Positions 18,801-27,761 of a DNA stretch of 31,109 bases are shown piece by piece. The stretch lies in NCBI GenBank assembly GCA_905221605.1, contig CAJNDS010000839.1:30001-61109 (forward strand), written 5' to 3'. The notes beneath the pieces were generated by a model that was not told the origin of the DNA, ran no database searches, and was given only the letters and a program-made list of their open reading frames with translations. Within the stretch, counting starts at the first letter, position 1. Each line of letters starts with the position of its first letter. A program made the position numbers and the translations under genes. This DNA comes from Symbiodinium natans. Taxonomy: Eukaryota; Sar; Dinophyceae; Suessiales; Symbiodiniaceae.

Positions 18801-21800
18801 AGGAAGGTTGCATCAATTCCGTCGACCGAAGCGGCCCCGAAGCCAAACTCCAGGATTTCTCGGATGGCGTTTGGGACGAGTGCCTCGAACACATGCTTTG
18901 GCCACCAGCTTCTGCAAAGTCACTTCACAGTGTCAGGTACATTGGCTTCGTGGAACACCAGTACAACCTTTCTCAGAAGCCGTTTCCACTGAAGCTTTGA
19001 AGCACTCAGTCTCCCAGCCTTCTGCAGTTAATGCTTAAGCATCGCCGCCATGTCGCTGCAGTTTGCGACAAAGGAACGCATCGGGAGAGGTAATGGCTGC
19101 AGCGCGCAGCATCATCGTGCTCCTCACCATCATCATCACAAGCCGGCTGCTTAATCTTCCATGCGGTCACATGGTTGCCTTTGGTGCACACCATGTGCAA
19201 GGCAGCGTTGCCCTTGTCTATGACGGCTCCTATTCCAAAGAGCACCGAATGGGCGAGTGCGCCGCTGTGTTTTGTTCCAGACTCTGGCGCCAACCAGGAG
19301 GATTGATGCATCGTATGCTAGACCTCGTCAACGTGCTGATACATCACTGGGGTCTTCATCCTGAAGGAACTGAAAGCTGCTTTCGTAGTGAAAGATCATG
19401 CAAAGCATCACAGATCTCCCGGAGCAAAGGACGTCTTGTTGAAATTTTGAGATTTCAACTGTGGGAAGCTCCGTCCTGGCAAATTGGTCCGGCAAGTAGA
19501 GAGCCGGACAGCGCGTGTTGCTTTGGTGTTTTGTGCATTTGCCAGGTACGACGTGCACTATGCCAAGGCTGGTTTCTGAAATTTCTCGTGGGCAGGAGGG
19601 TGTGAATAGACAGAGAACAACGGAAGATGAAAGGAGGCACAGGTGAGGAGGATGCGGGAGCGCGGGGAAGTAGGATGTTTCCTGCCTTCGTCTTGTGATG
19701 GCGTGACCAGCCTGAGCCCAGCCTCCATAGTCACAGCTAGTCTTAAGTACCGAGATCTCAAAACCTGGCAGGATTGGTACGTGTGGGTCCTGTCCGGGAC
19801 TCACCTCTGCGCTCAACACACGTGAGAGCTGCACTTGTGAAATTGTCTGGGGGGGCAGCTTCTTCCTGCAATTGAGGACCGGCCTCAGCACTGCACATTT
19901 CATCTGCGCCGTGCTTCTGACTCTTTTCCATGTAGGGTGCTTACTAGTGCGTACATTTCTAGGTGGAAAATAAGATCATGCTTTTGCTCAAGTTGGGCGC
20001 GGGGCCCAGGTTGTTGCATATTCCCAGTGGAAGATCGACACCGGCTTGGACCAGTGGAAGGAGGAAAACCCGCATTCGCATCACAGGCTGAACTGGCGCG
20101 TTTCCCCACAATGGGCCAGCAGGGCTAAAGCTCATAAGCAGAACTGAAGCAGCTTCCTCCTATTTCCTGCCATTCAGCTTCCAACAGCAATGCCCTTGCG
20201 CTGCAGGTTGAATGGGATATTCGGTGCTATTCTGACCCTCTGGTTCTTCCTCCAGGCCCAGGTTTTACCCCCAAAAGTTCAAAAAATCCGATTGTGGCAT
20301 TTTACTAGATTTTACTTCTGGCACCGAGAGGCACTTCCTAGGCATGAGACTGTTGATCGGCGAGAAACCTGTCCAACAGGATTCTGGCTTGGTGAACAAG
20401 CTGTTCTTGGCCGGTATCTCCTTCTTGGGTCTGCACTTCGATTTTCTGCCGCCGGGCTGCAGTGCATCGAGAGTCGCCTTGAAACCCTCATGCACCTTGC
20501 ACGCCTGAAAGCCAACGACGCTTGTTGAGGATATTCTCCATCCATCTCATGTACGTATGCGCGCAGGCCGCGCTGCTGTGTCTGAGGATGAGGGTGGATA
20601 GCAGCACAAGTCATCTGACGTGATAAGTCGTTTCTGCACGAAGATCACAAGATCACAGTCCCTCGTCGCCTCATGCAACCCTATCTGCCTATGCTAGGAA
20701 GACTTCCCCACTGAGTGAACATGGTCTTGTGTCAAAGGGACGGCCACAACGCAGGTTGAGACCCTCGGCAAAGTTTTCGAGGCTCTCTGGATCACCAAGA
20801 ATGAGGTTGTGGGTGCCCACGTTTGCATGTAAGCGCTCGTGCTACACGTAGTTGAGGCTGCGCATGATGGCCAGTGTGCAGTTTGTTTCTTGACAAGGTA
20901 CAGCTGTGCTGGGCTTCTGCGTCCCTTTCTGAGAATTAGTTCCTGCACATGCCTAATTCTCACCCAGATTGCAACAGGTCCAGTATTGCTTCCTGGTGCT
21001 TGGCTTCCTGACGTTCCCGAAAGGCTATGGCTTTGCAGTACCTGTGCAGCAGGGTGTTGTTAGACTCTGTTAGACCATGTGGTTGCGAGTCATGTTTCTA
21101 ATGAAGATGCGCGGATGAGTTGCCAAGGATATGGACACCTCGGAGTGCTCATCGTTGATGGAGTGCCTGCACCCGGGCAGCATTCGCGCAAAGATGCCAG
21201 AGCAGAAAAAGAGTGTGGAAAAGAGCCAATCTTTGCAGAGGCTCGCCCATCTGGACTATGGATTCCGTTCAGGACCTGTCTGGAATTCAGCAGAGTTGAC
21301 CTGGTGGAGGCACCTCGATGACTGCAGTACCGGTAAGGTTGACTTTGGCTTCTCTGAATCTCAAACCATCGGTTCTGGACACCTACTCCTCGTACAGTAT
21401 CCGTTTCGTGGCTTTGCAGGTTCGCTTTCGACTACCTGTACAATCTGGTGGTGATCCTGATCCTGGCTGCCATCATCTCCGGGATCATTATTGATACGTT
21501 TGCCAACATGCGAGCTGACCTGTCCGAGAAGAATGACGATCAAGAGAACAACTGCTTCATCTGTGGCATCAATCGGTCACAGATGGAGAGACAGATGGTC
21601 AAGTTCGAGCATCATGTTTTTCAGGCTCGCCATGGCCACAGTCGACTGTTGAAACAAGTAAACCTAACTAAACGGATGCGCGAGCTAGACATGACTGGAT
21701 ATTGCCTGTGCCAGGAGCACTACATGTGGAGCTATGCCCGGTTCCTTATGCCGCTCGGAATCCATGACATGCACGTGAGCCGTCAGGTTGTCTTCTGAGA

Positions 21801-23003
21801 GCCCTCTTCGGGTCTAGAGGTATCTCGGCTATCTTTGGCTCAACCAGGATTAGCTTGGCTCTGCTTCCTTGCATTGAACTTGCCCCAGCCACCCGGCCAT
21901 GAACGTAATAGCCAGCGAATCGGACTCAGGACCCCCCCGGAGCAGAACCCTCAAACCTGAAAGTCCCGCCATCATTTGGAGACCCTAGTTCCAAACCGCT
22001 TCCTTCCCGCCACGACGAAAAGAAACACGACAACAAATACCAATAGTAGTCGTCGTAGCCGTAGTGGTCGTGGTCGTGGTCGTCGTAGTAGTAGTCGTCG
22101 TCGTCGCGGTAGTGGTCGTGGTAGTGGCAGCAATAGTCGGCCAACAAGCTGAAGAACGTCTCGTCTCCACTAGTCTCTAATGTCTACATACATCCTTGGG
22201 GTGGTGCACGCTTGAACGGTACTGTATTGACTCAGTCGGTCGATGGGAAACGCAGAAACACGCCAAACGAAGCAATTTCATTGTAGTTCCTTGTTTGTGT
22301 CCTTGTCTTGCGCATGCAGTCAAGGTATCTCAAGCAAGCGAAGGATTCTGAATTGAATGGCCCGGAGTCATTTGTCAAGGCAAAAGTGACGCAGCAGGCC
22401 CGATCAGACCAAAGGGCCTCCGGAGTCAACTAGCCACAACATGATATTTGTGAGGACTACACCTTCTATCCAGTTAATCGGGCTTTGACGCTGGATTCGG
22501 ATGATGCAGAGGCAGGGCTGCAGCAGCTTGAACTCCCCGGAACGTCGGCCAGACACAGCTACCCACACGTGGAAGCAAACATCAAGAAACGAAACTGTCA
22601 ACACGAAATTGCTCTCATTCGGGCACCATCGCCGCCCTCTTACGACTGCTTTCTCTTCGATCGTGCACTTCCCTGCTTTTCCATGAGCAAAGGCGCAACT
22701 TGAGAGCAAGTTATGCTCTGAATAGCAATTGGTGCAAAGCCTCCACTTGGCACTGATCGGCACAGGACTACACGGAGCGACAGCTTCGCATCAAAGACTT
22801 GGATGAGATGCGCGGCTCTGCACGATGCTCAAGCGGGTCCTTTGAAGAGCACATCCGCATGGTAGGCTGTCTGCAACAAGGTGCGTCAATGCACGGAGAC
22901 CTCTCAGCACATCTTGCAGCTCAAACGGGAACTGAAGATGCTTGGCAGCTCGAGACACCCCTCCGCCCCCCCTAGGAAATCGTCACATGTTTATGGCTTG
23001 TAG
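12872..23003 (+). CDS. IP3/ryanodine receptor superfamily calcium channel gene (partial model)
   Basis: This entry spans all plus-strand exons placed in the channel gene; the best-supported blocks are listed separately. The family forms large tetrameric calcium-release channels in internal membranes. Two blocks are recognisable: the RIH-associated domain (13449-14640) and the pore helix, inner helix and C-terminal domain (21120-23003), in the correct order and strand for one gene. Between them lie helical exons near 15305, 16113, 17233 and 17909 and hydrophobic exons near 20207-21053, consistent with the solenoid and membrane segments. The first exon used (12872-12946, EIFTRQDDVEAKLGTCISRK) is followed by a GT donor; its place in this gene is inference. 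The N-terminal suppressor, ligand-binding and MIR domains are not seen between the EF2-like stop and this exon. They may be absent, or may lie upstream of the EF2-like gene. Confidence 0.65.
13449..14640 (+). CDS. RIH-associated domain exons of the calcium channel
   Basis: The exon around 13449-13566 encodes HPDVWLRLEALKLGCKLLED, then ADQRLQEAFRKWL, like the start of the RIH-associated domain (IP3R/RyR 'LGIALLxGGNxxVQxSF'). Exon 13924-13966 encodes KIQNLCEGHNSELQ, close to the IP3R signature LQLLCENHNRDLQ. It joins by a GC-AG intron (13967-14044) to AFVGEDLSIEDKDFATLLAE. A later exon ends KYSMLKQLFDTAAEIVQ at 14493 and joins by a GC-AG intron (14494-14566) to GPDRGNQRLLLESVACFHEA. The joined VQGPxxxNQ matches the RyR/IP3R 'xQGPCxxNQ' signature. 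Frames and phases agree at these joins. The exon or exons between 13570 and 13920 (e.g. FDSPQLNLQKARNQLRR near 13690) are uncertain. The domain is part of the cytosolic solenoid that couples ligand binding to the pore. Confidence 0.82.
14641..15304. other. Intronic or unresolved sequence
   Basis: No exon is supported on either strand. A CTG-type run (tgctgctgctgttgctg, about 15103) and short open frames are present. The stretch is most simply read as intron(s) of the channel gene. Confidence 0.35.
15305..15499 (+). CDS. Candidate exon, helical, probably channel gene
   Basis: The plus frame encodes LDYDDANLYFPLLCILRVFY, then a Ser/Thr-rich link, then RDFEVFMYQFLPALPSLRVY, and ends at a TGA. 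The hydrophobic-helical pattern resembles solenoid (RIH-like) repeats, and its position and strand fit the channel gene. No diagnostic motif was found and splice sites were not fixed. Confidence 0.42.
   Translation: MHSSLDYDDANLYFPLLCILRVFYNHTASCWEPSDTSTTAVLGRDFEVFMYQFLPALPSLRVYN
15500..16112. other. Intron-like sequence with telomere-type tract at the end
   Basis: No exon is recognised. Local direct repeats include two copies of TTACTACTAAGTT near 15880 and two copies of CTCAGCCGAAA near 15725-15755. The right end carries the CCCTAAA tract annotated separately. Confidence 0.4.
16063..16088. repeat. Interstitial telomere-type repeat (CCCTAAA)n
   Basis: Three and a half CCCTAAA units, one with CCCTAAG, sit about 25 bp upstream of the acceptor of the exon at 16113. 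The tract is therefore probably inside an intron rather than between genes. Confidence 0.8.
16113..16216 (+). CDS. Candidate exon, helical
   Basis: After a pyrimidine-rich tract and the acceptor ctccgcag, the frame reads ARGTDEFTFRALLQDNEDLF, then ESFMKLLRSMRS. It is strongly exon-like (acidic/leucine helix pattern, GC-rich third positions). It would fit the solenoid of the channel gene, but no signature was recognised. The donor is uncertain. Confidence 0.48.
16217..17232. other. Intron-like sequence with a foldback
   Basis: No exon is supported on either strand. It contains the inverted repeat at 16740-16789 and a further copy of GTCGATGATGCT at about 16807. Open frames on the minus strand (16428-16634, 16576-16782) have poor composition. 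Confidence 0.4.
16740..16789. repeat. Near-palindromic inverted repeat
   Basis: GGTCGATGATGCTTGCACCC (16740-16759) pairs with AGGGTGAACATCATCGATACC read backwards (16769-16789), with a loop under 10 nt. One arm's core, GTCGATGATGCT, recurs at about 16807. It looks like a small foldback or MITE remnant inside an intron. Confidence 0.55.
17233..17699 (+). CDS. Three joined exons, acidic helical segment
   Basis: Exon 17233-17367 encodes RFASQESQAIPRHVTPFRGE and ISVLKFLMSLLEEEELDPED. It joins by a 64-nt GC-AG intron (17368-17431) to exon 17432-17519 (QKSEEVVEHKASTIRRMVEE, LSPKIICDK). That exon joins, probably by a GC-AG intron (17520-17621), to 17622-17699 (VITHWNLSPEVHDPANMIKP, VQDADE), which ends before a GT donor. 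The phases agree. LKFLMSLLEEE followed by a helical RMVEEL weakly resembles the RyR stretch after the RIH-associated domain, so it is probably part of the channel gene. This is inference from position and pattern. Confidence 0.55.
17909..18110 (+). CDS. Candidate exon(s), helical
   Basis: After acceptor cttcccag the frame reads PAHSNIVTLYCILRRMHRYL, DFQSFQ, then EHCLEICFLCWALFEGIQQA. An internal acceptor-like TTTTCAG|GAG at about 17990 could mark a join. It is exon-like and helical, placed in the channel gene by strand and position only. Confidence 0.42.
18111..18793. other. No exon firmly recognised
   Basis: Open frames occur on both strands (e.g. 18255-18548 plus, 17789-18355 minus). None has a recognisable motif or convincing splice borders. 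Read as intronic, with a possible small exon around 18360-18400 (SKTKIYDTFNDASPQLH). Confidence 0.3.
18794..19003 (+). CDS. Candidate exon, possibly before the channel membrane segments
   Basis: After acceptor ggccag the frame is open for 69 codons: DWQEGCINSVDRSGPEAKLQ, DFSDGVWDECLEHMLWPP, YIGFVEHQYNLSQKPFPLKL, then TGA. It is strongly protein-like, but no family is recognised directly. Its place between the solenoid and the hydrophobic exons makes a pre-membrane linker of the channel plausible. The stop may lie beyond an unrecognised donor. Confidence 0.45.
19150..19260 (-). pseudogene. Ankyrin-repeat-like fragment on minus strand
   Basis: The minus strand reads IDKGNAALHMVCTKGNHV, which resembles the first helix pair of an ankyrin repeat (consensus DxxGxTALHxAxxxGH). 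Only one repeat is visible and it lies within what should be an intron of the plus-strand channel gene. It could be a fragment of an ankyrin gene, a nested minus-strand gene, or chance. Confidence 0.3.
19312..20206. other. Intron-like sequence
   Basis: No exon is supported. The minus strand is open over 19328-19903 (191 codons), which is long, but its composition is not exon-like (many Cys/Pro/His, no motif). It is reported here as unassigned sequence. Confidence 0.3.
20207..20255 (+). CDS. Short hydrophobic exon, possible membrane segment
   Basis: A 49-nt stretch between acceptor ctgcag and a GC donor (CAG|GCCCAG) reads LNGIFGAILTLWFFLQ, a membrane-helix-like sequence. Position upstream of the pore exons suits one of the channel's transmembrane segments. 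Assignment to a numbered segment is not possible. Confidence 0.4.
20380..20520 (+). CDS. Possible hydrophobic exon
   Basis: After a possible acceptor (ccaacag) the frame reads DSGLVNKLFLAGISFLGLHF, then DFLPPGC, ending with TGA at about 20517-20519. The hydrophobic core could be part of a channel membrane segment. The boundary is uncertain, and another frame here is also open. Confidence 0.3.
20978..21053 (+). CDS. Possible hydrophobic exon before the pore
   Basis: Between acceptor gcaacag and a possible GT donor (agg|gtgttg) the frame reads VQYCFLVLGFLTFPKGYGFA, then VPVQQG. It lies 67 bp before the pore exon. It could be the outer pore helix end and turret of the channel; support is hydrophobicity and position only. 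Confidence 0.38.
21120..23003 (+). CDS. IP3R/RyR-type channel pore, inner helix and C-terminal domain
   Basis: Exons: 21120-21168 (KDMDTSECSSLMECL, pore helix); 21241-21309 (LAHLDYGFRSGPVWNSAEL, then TWW); 21420-21624 (FAFDYLYNLVVILILAAIIS, then GIIIDTFANMR and ENNCFICGINRSQ); 21715-21774 (EHYMWSYARFLMPLGIHDM); 22766-~22861 (DYTERQLRIKDLDEM); then a coiled-coil end (TSQHILQLKRELKML) to TAG at 23001-23003. Introns 21169-21240, 21310-21419 and 21625-21714 are GC-AG; 21775-22765 is GT-AG. Removing them restores the family signatures: WWRFAFDYL, the inner helix GxxIDTF, the zinc-binding CFICG followed by FEHHVFQEHYMW, and the DYT motif. The canonical filter GGGxGD is replaced by SGPVWNS after the conserved GFR. 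The last join requires dropping 19 nt (22862-22880) or accepting another frame that stops at 22975. Confidence 0.9.
22030..22137. repeat. Degenerate GTC/GTA/GTG triplet repeat
   Basis: A run of GTCGTA, GTGGTC and GTCGTC triplets inside the channel's last long intron (21775-22765). The minus frames reading it as Asp/Tyr/His or Thr repeats are low-complexity artefacts. Confidence 0.8.
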
Positions 23004-25689
23004 CTTGTTGGCGAGAGGCTTGCCCACGGCTTGGGTAGGGTGGTGGGAGCTGCCAAGAAGTCAGGAAGGCAGCGCAGAGAGCAAAATCACTTTGGTGATT
23101 CCGCACGAATTTGCACGGGTTTTTGCCGCACCCTCGGGACTGGCCCACAGGCGGGTAGCAGGAGGGGGTTGACTGTCGGCCGCAGGCCGAAGCGAATTAA
23201 GACTTGAATTGACATTCTGGGTCTTGGAATCCCACATTCCAACGCGGAAGCTACTGGGACGCGAATGCGTCATCCCCATTGTACAACTACCCGATGAGGG
23301 GGCCATCCTGTCGGCAGGCAGTTACGGCTTCTTCGCCGTCGTCTTCTGTCGCGAGACTCTCAGCGGAATTCTCTGGGGGTGGGCAGTCCAGAAACACTTC
23401 TCGGCGGGACTCTTGCGGGATTCCCTGGGGGTGAGCACTCTACAGATACTCGGCGGGGCCTTCTGGGCACTCCAAAGGCAATAAGTGGGATTATTTGCGG
23501 GGTTTTCGCGGTGATGGGCACTCCAGGAATACTCGACAGGGCAGTGTGGGCTTCTAACAGCGGGCACTCCAGGCATCAGGCCAGGAGACGGGACGCCGGA
23601 CGAGAAGGTGAGAAGGGTCGATTGAAAGTCAAACAACCCTACACAGAGCGTGGGGAATAACATGAATCATAATGGGGGCACGCCCTGCAAAAAATGATTA
23701 CATTGGGGCGAAGTTTCCTAAGGGATCCTTCGTATGAAGCCTATGACCTGCAAAGGAGTCTCCAGCATTCGGGCGGGGCGGGGGGGGGGATAAAAGCCTA
23801 AGCCAGGCTTTTTCATACTGTGTCAAGGGAGGAGAGTGCGGGATGCCTTCTATCCCCGGAACAAACTCGCAAGGTTTCTGAGAGCGGTGCCGCCGGATGG
23901 GCCCCACCGATCGAGCACTCAATCGGCGTGATCCCAAAGTAAATAAGAGAAGACACCCGATCTTCAAGATGTTTCTGACTCGGTCCTGGAGATCAAGTAT
24001 TCACTGCCCCCTGTAATATCAGTCTGAGCCCCCATCCCTCAACGAGGAAACATACGAAGATCTTTGGGAGTACCAAATTTGTTCACAGACCTTGTCAGAA
24101 TGGCTCTTGACAAGCGAACTTCCACCGAGATTATGTTCGAGTGCCATGCCTGTAAGCAGTTCTTGCTGCTCGGCTTAAGTCGGTTCCTGCCCTGATAAGG
24201 ACCGTCATGAAGGAATCCAATGAAGCTGCGGCGATCTCAGAACATGGCAAACCCTTTTTGGATCAGGAACGTCTTACCAGGGCCAGACTATGTGAGACCC
24301 AAGCCGGAAGCCTGTCTATGTGCATGGTTTGCAAGGTTGCTGACATGCAGATGCGCCTGCAGCTACTGACGGGAGATGTGCACAAGAAGGCCAGAGCTCG
24401 GCTTGCGCCCCTTCCAAAGCAGCCATACGGATCCACACGAGAACATGGTCGGACCCCTAATATGCACAAAGCAGGTTCAAGAAGCGATGCTTCAAAAGGC
24501 AGCTCAACAAGCCGCAGGCTGGTCCCCCCCCTTCATTCTGTGGTCACTGTGGTCACACTGCATATTGCTCTCATGCTCTGTCAGGGCTGAAAAGGGCAGT
24601 AGCGCAGCACAGCCAATAGCAGTAGAATGTAGCACTACATTGGTGGGAGGAGAAAAGTGACGGCGAGTGAAAGCCGGGAAGCATCGAAGATCTTGCCCAT
24701 CAATGAGATGACCCTGGAACAGTGCCATGCATGGCAACAAGTTCCTTGGGAGCAATCGTTCAGAAAAAGTAGGGTCGTGATCTTGTTCGCACCGTCGGTG
24801 CGGTAAGTGATTTCGAAGGTCAAAGTTCGCCATGGCAGGCACGGAAGCGGTGAAGGATTGAAGCACTGGCCGGCGAGGAGGGCTCTATTTGCCCAATGCC
24901 TGGGTTCGATGGGCCAAGCAGGATGCGTCTGGACATGCACAAGCCGAAGATCAGCAGACCAACCGTCCTAGATCGAGGCCGGCCATCGGCTATCGTGCCG
25001 TCACAAAGACGAGATACGACGAGTCAGAAAGCTGGCGACGACTTCAAGCTGAGGGCTGAGGACAGGGCTCCGTCGATCAGGTTGCGTTGTTCATCGTCGG
25101 CACTATCTGACGCCGGTCCTCGTACGCGGAAAGGGCTTGGGATCGAATCTCTCGGGGGCTCGCCAAGAACCGGTATCGGCCAAAGTGAACTGGACTGAAT
25201 TGAAAAGGAGTGCCGAAGGCCGAAGAACAATCTAAAGCGAGCATCCAAACCCAGTCCCGGTGACCATTCAGTTCATCGTCCAGAGCCGACTTGATGTGCA
25301 TAGCATCCCCCCTAGCCAAAGATGCTAGGAGTCCTCTAGCTCTGACAAGCTAGGAAGGACAAACCTCATGCCAGGTGCATGAGCTGTACATTTGTGCATA
25401 GCATGTGGAGCTGGGGCACTATGAGCTCACAGGGTCACAAGGCATGCACCTTATCCAGCGGGCATGGTGCACAGAGCAGTTGCTGAAACCGTGTCGCACA
25501 GTCGCGGAGCGTACCTATGTGGCCCAAGTCCAGGTGCAGATGCTTTTGCATGAACTATTGCATGTTGAGTTGATGTAGTTCTGAATACAGTTGCAGGAAG
25601 ATTTTGGGGTTGAAGCGCTCTTCTAGAGGTTTGCCAGTCAGTCAGCCAAGCAGCCTTGCGACAAGACATGCCAATACGCCATAGAGCGA
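23004..25689. other. Mostly non-coding spacer with repeats
   Basis: This lies between the end of the channel gene and the next plus-strand gene. It contains the degenerate tandem repeat at 23356-23575. Open frames at 24207-24590 and 24896-25198 (the latter Arg/Ser-rich, 100 codons) lack motifs and splice context. No RNA gene was recognised. Confidence 0.4.
23356..23575. repeat. Degenerate tandem repeat with GGGCACTCCAG units
   Basis: Units combine GGGCACTCCAGRAAT with ACTCGRCGGGGC-like blocks. Copies of the first block start at about 23380, 23433, 23465, 23517 and 23562; copies of the second at 23356, 23396, 23448 and 23531. Spacing is irregular (about 30-85 bp), so the array is old or composite. 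Confidence 0.6.
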
Positions 25690-26545
25690 ATGAGTTCTTC
25701 CCAAACCACAGCCTGGCCAGTCGACGTCGACGCGTCCTCGTGGCAACAAACGCTGGCTTCCACGGCAAAGGAGCGTGAAAGAATTGTTGCCAGCTTAAGG
25801 CACGAGCTTTCCTTGTTGGAGGGTCTCACCAGCCAGACTGTCGCTGCACTATCACTGTTATCCTGTCCTCCGTCATTGGTTGGAAATGGATCTCCGCAGT
25901 CACCTGTGCGGTCGCCCATGACATGGATGCATGCCCCGGGCGCCTCGTCTCCGTTACGCCCGCACAGCCCACAACGCCCATATCCCCTGGTTCGACCTCC
26001 AAGCATTCCTCCAGGCGTTCCTCCAAGTGTATCGAACGTGGGCATCGGTCCAAGCCCGGTGCACGCGCCACAAGGTCGCCCACAGTCAGTACACTCAGTA
26101 CAGTCGCTTGCATCACCGAGAAGATCAGCTTCGACGCCGTCTTTGAGATCCAGCTTGAAACCCAGCACAACCAGTATACCCACTCCTACAGAAGCTCGTG
26201 CTAACGCGACTGCTTCTAGCTGTCAGCCAATGAGATCCAAGACAAAGCACGAGGTGTTGCGAGCCCAAACAATCCGCTCGAACAGAACTCCACTGCCGGC
26301 TTGGCCACGAAGCAGTCCGAGCAATCCGAGCAATCCCTCACTAGGGCCCGCTGAGCCGGTGCAGACTCCTCCGCGTCCACGGCCCCTCGTGCATCTCTGA
26401 CTGCTGTAGCTCAAGCATTCTGCACTGCTAGCGCTTCCCCCCATTTCAGATGTTTTGGCCAGAGTTGGACGTCAAAGTACGTTGGAGCTCCAAAGATGTC
26501 CAGAGGAGGCAGGCGCTGCAGCGTGAAGAAGAGACTTCCCGTCTA
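25690..26545 (+). CDS. Pro/Ser-rich protein, first exons of a third gene
   Basis: An ATG at 25690 opens a 236-codon frame to 26400, the second-longest clean frame in the window. Residues about 17-60 look helical (AKERERIVASLRHELSLLEG). The rest is disordered, rich in Pro, Ser and Arg, with repeated PSIPPGVPPS-like and SNPSNPS stretches. A following exon from an acceptor at 26448-26449 (atttcag) encodes MFWPELDVKVRWSSKDVQRR, then QALQREEETSRL, with a GT donor near 26546. The join is inferred because the first frame's stop must then be intronic. No family is recognised. The disordered N-terminus plus helical exons downstream suggests a scaffold or structural protein, but that is speculation. 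Confidence 0.5.
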
Positions 26546-27071
26546 GTCGCAATTTCTTGAAAAGCATTGAGCTGCCGGCAACGGACTGCGAGCCCATGGC
26601 TCTAGGATGCTCAAGGCAAGACATGATAGTCATAGCCTACTGGAGCCCCTCTCAGTCTAGGCACTGCCCTGAGCCAACTCAGAAGCTCAGACAGGGGAGT
26701 TCTCCCTTCAGCAACCCGGTTCAGCAGCTCATGGAACCGGCATGGCCATGACCGCCGAGGAGGACAGGGCACCAGGGCACTGCAAACACAAGTCCTGGTA
26801 GATGCGCCAGTGAAGGGAATGGAGGGATGCGCCATGATGCGCTCTTGCGGAGCTGCACTCGCTTGGAGGGAGAAAGGGGTTGGACAGAGGCCCAAAAGCT
26901 CCGCCTCTCTTCGCTGCAATGGTCGTCCTGATGCAGGCAACAGCCTTTTGCTTCCTAGACCCTGACCGACCTCGCGGTTGCTTGCGCCACCATCAACTAG
27001 ACGCCCTCAAATTTCACTGAGAAGCAATCACGTTATTTTACTCGTACATCATTCTCCAACCGTTGTGTGAG

Positions 27072-27259
27072 GATCCAGAGGAAGCAGCGGCGTGGGTCAA
27101 CCAGCTCAGACTTTTGGAAGGTTTTTGTTCTGGAGAATCTGACGGTCGATTCTTCCAACTTGTAAGGTTTGTTGCACATTTGGAACTTGATGAGGCTGCC
27201 TTGCGAGAAGCCTTTGGGGAGCCCGGAAGTGCCGGATCCCGGCCTCGAGATTCGAGCAG
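27072..27259 (+). CDS. Helical exon of the third gene
   Basis: Between acceptor gtgtgag and GT donor (agcag|gtgcgtg) the frame reads DPEEAAAWVNQLRLLEGFCS, GESDGRFFQLVRFVAHLELD, EAALREAFGEPG. It is highly exon-like (alanine/leucine/acidic helices, clean splice borders). No family is recognised. A following candidate begins at about 27536 (VKEWRHERTTRSTART), phase unresolved. Confidence 0.55.
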
Positions 27260-27761
27260 GTGCGTGATGGTGCGTGCATTGGGCACGCATGCAGTGTGTG
27301 CAGATGTGCGAATTGTGCGAAGCACATCCCACGTCGACTTCGAACGCAGGACTAGCCCCAGCTCACCGACAAGACCCACAGTGAACAACGCTTCCGGTCT
27401 CAAAATCCAGCCTGCTGTTTCCAGGCGTGGAGTGAAAGACGCTAGGCTGCTAGTTGCAGTAGCATGGCATGCCGATTCGGCGCGACATTCCACCCACAAC
27501 TACTCACATGACTTAAAATAGTGTTAGTGCAGGTCAAGGAATGGCGCCACGAGCGGACGACAAGGTCGACTGCGAGGACCCTTTTTGTTCCATGAGACGT
27601 AAATCTACTGGTAGCTTCGTCTGGCTTAAATCACCATGACGAACCGTGGCAGTTGCCTTCCTGGCCTGCAGATCACGACGGTGCGCAAGACTCCGCGGGT
27701 CATTGGCTTCAAGCCGAGGCACGAGCTGCCATGTATGGCACTGCGAGCTTGCAGGTTCACT

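Noticed and set aside
19328-19903. 191-codon minus-strand frame
   Set aside because: It is long, but has Cys/Pro/His-rich composition, no motif, no splice context, and lies in a region expected to be intron.
21926-22170. Minus-strand frames rich in Asp/Tyr/His or Thr
   Set aside because: They arise from a degenerate triplet repeat inside the last long intron of the channel gene.
24896-25198. 100-codon Arg/Ser-rich plus frame
   Set aside because: No motif, no splice context, and the antisense is equally open; kept as unassigned spacer.
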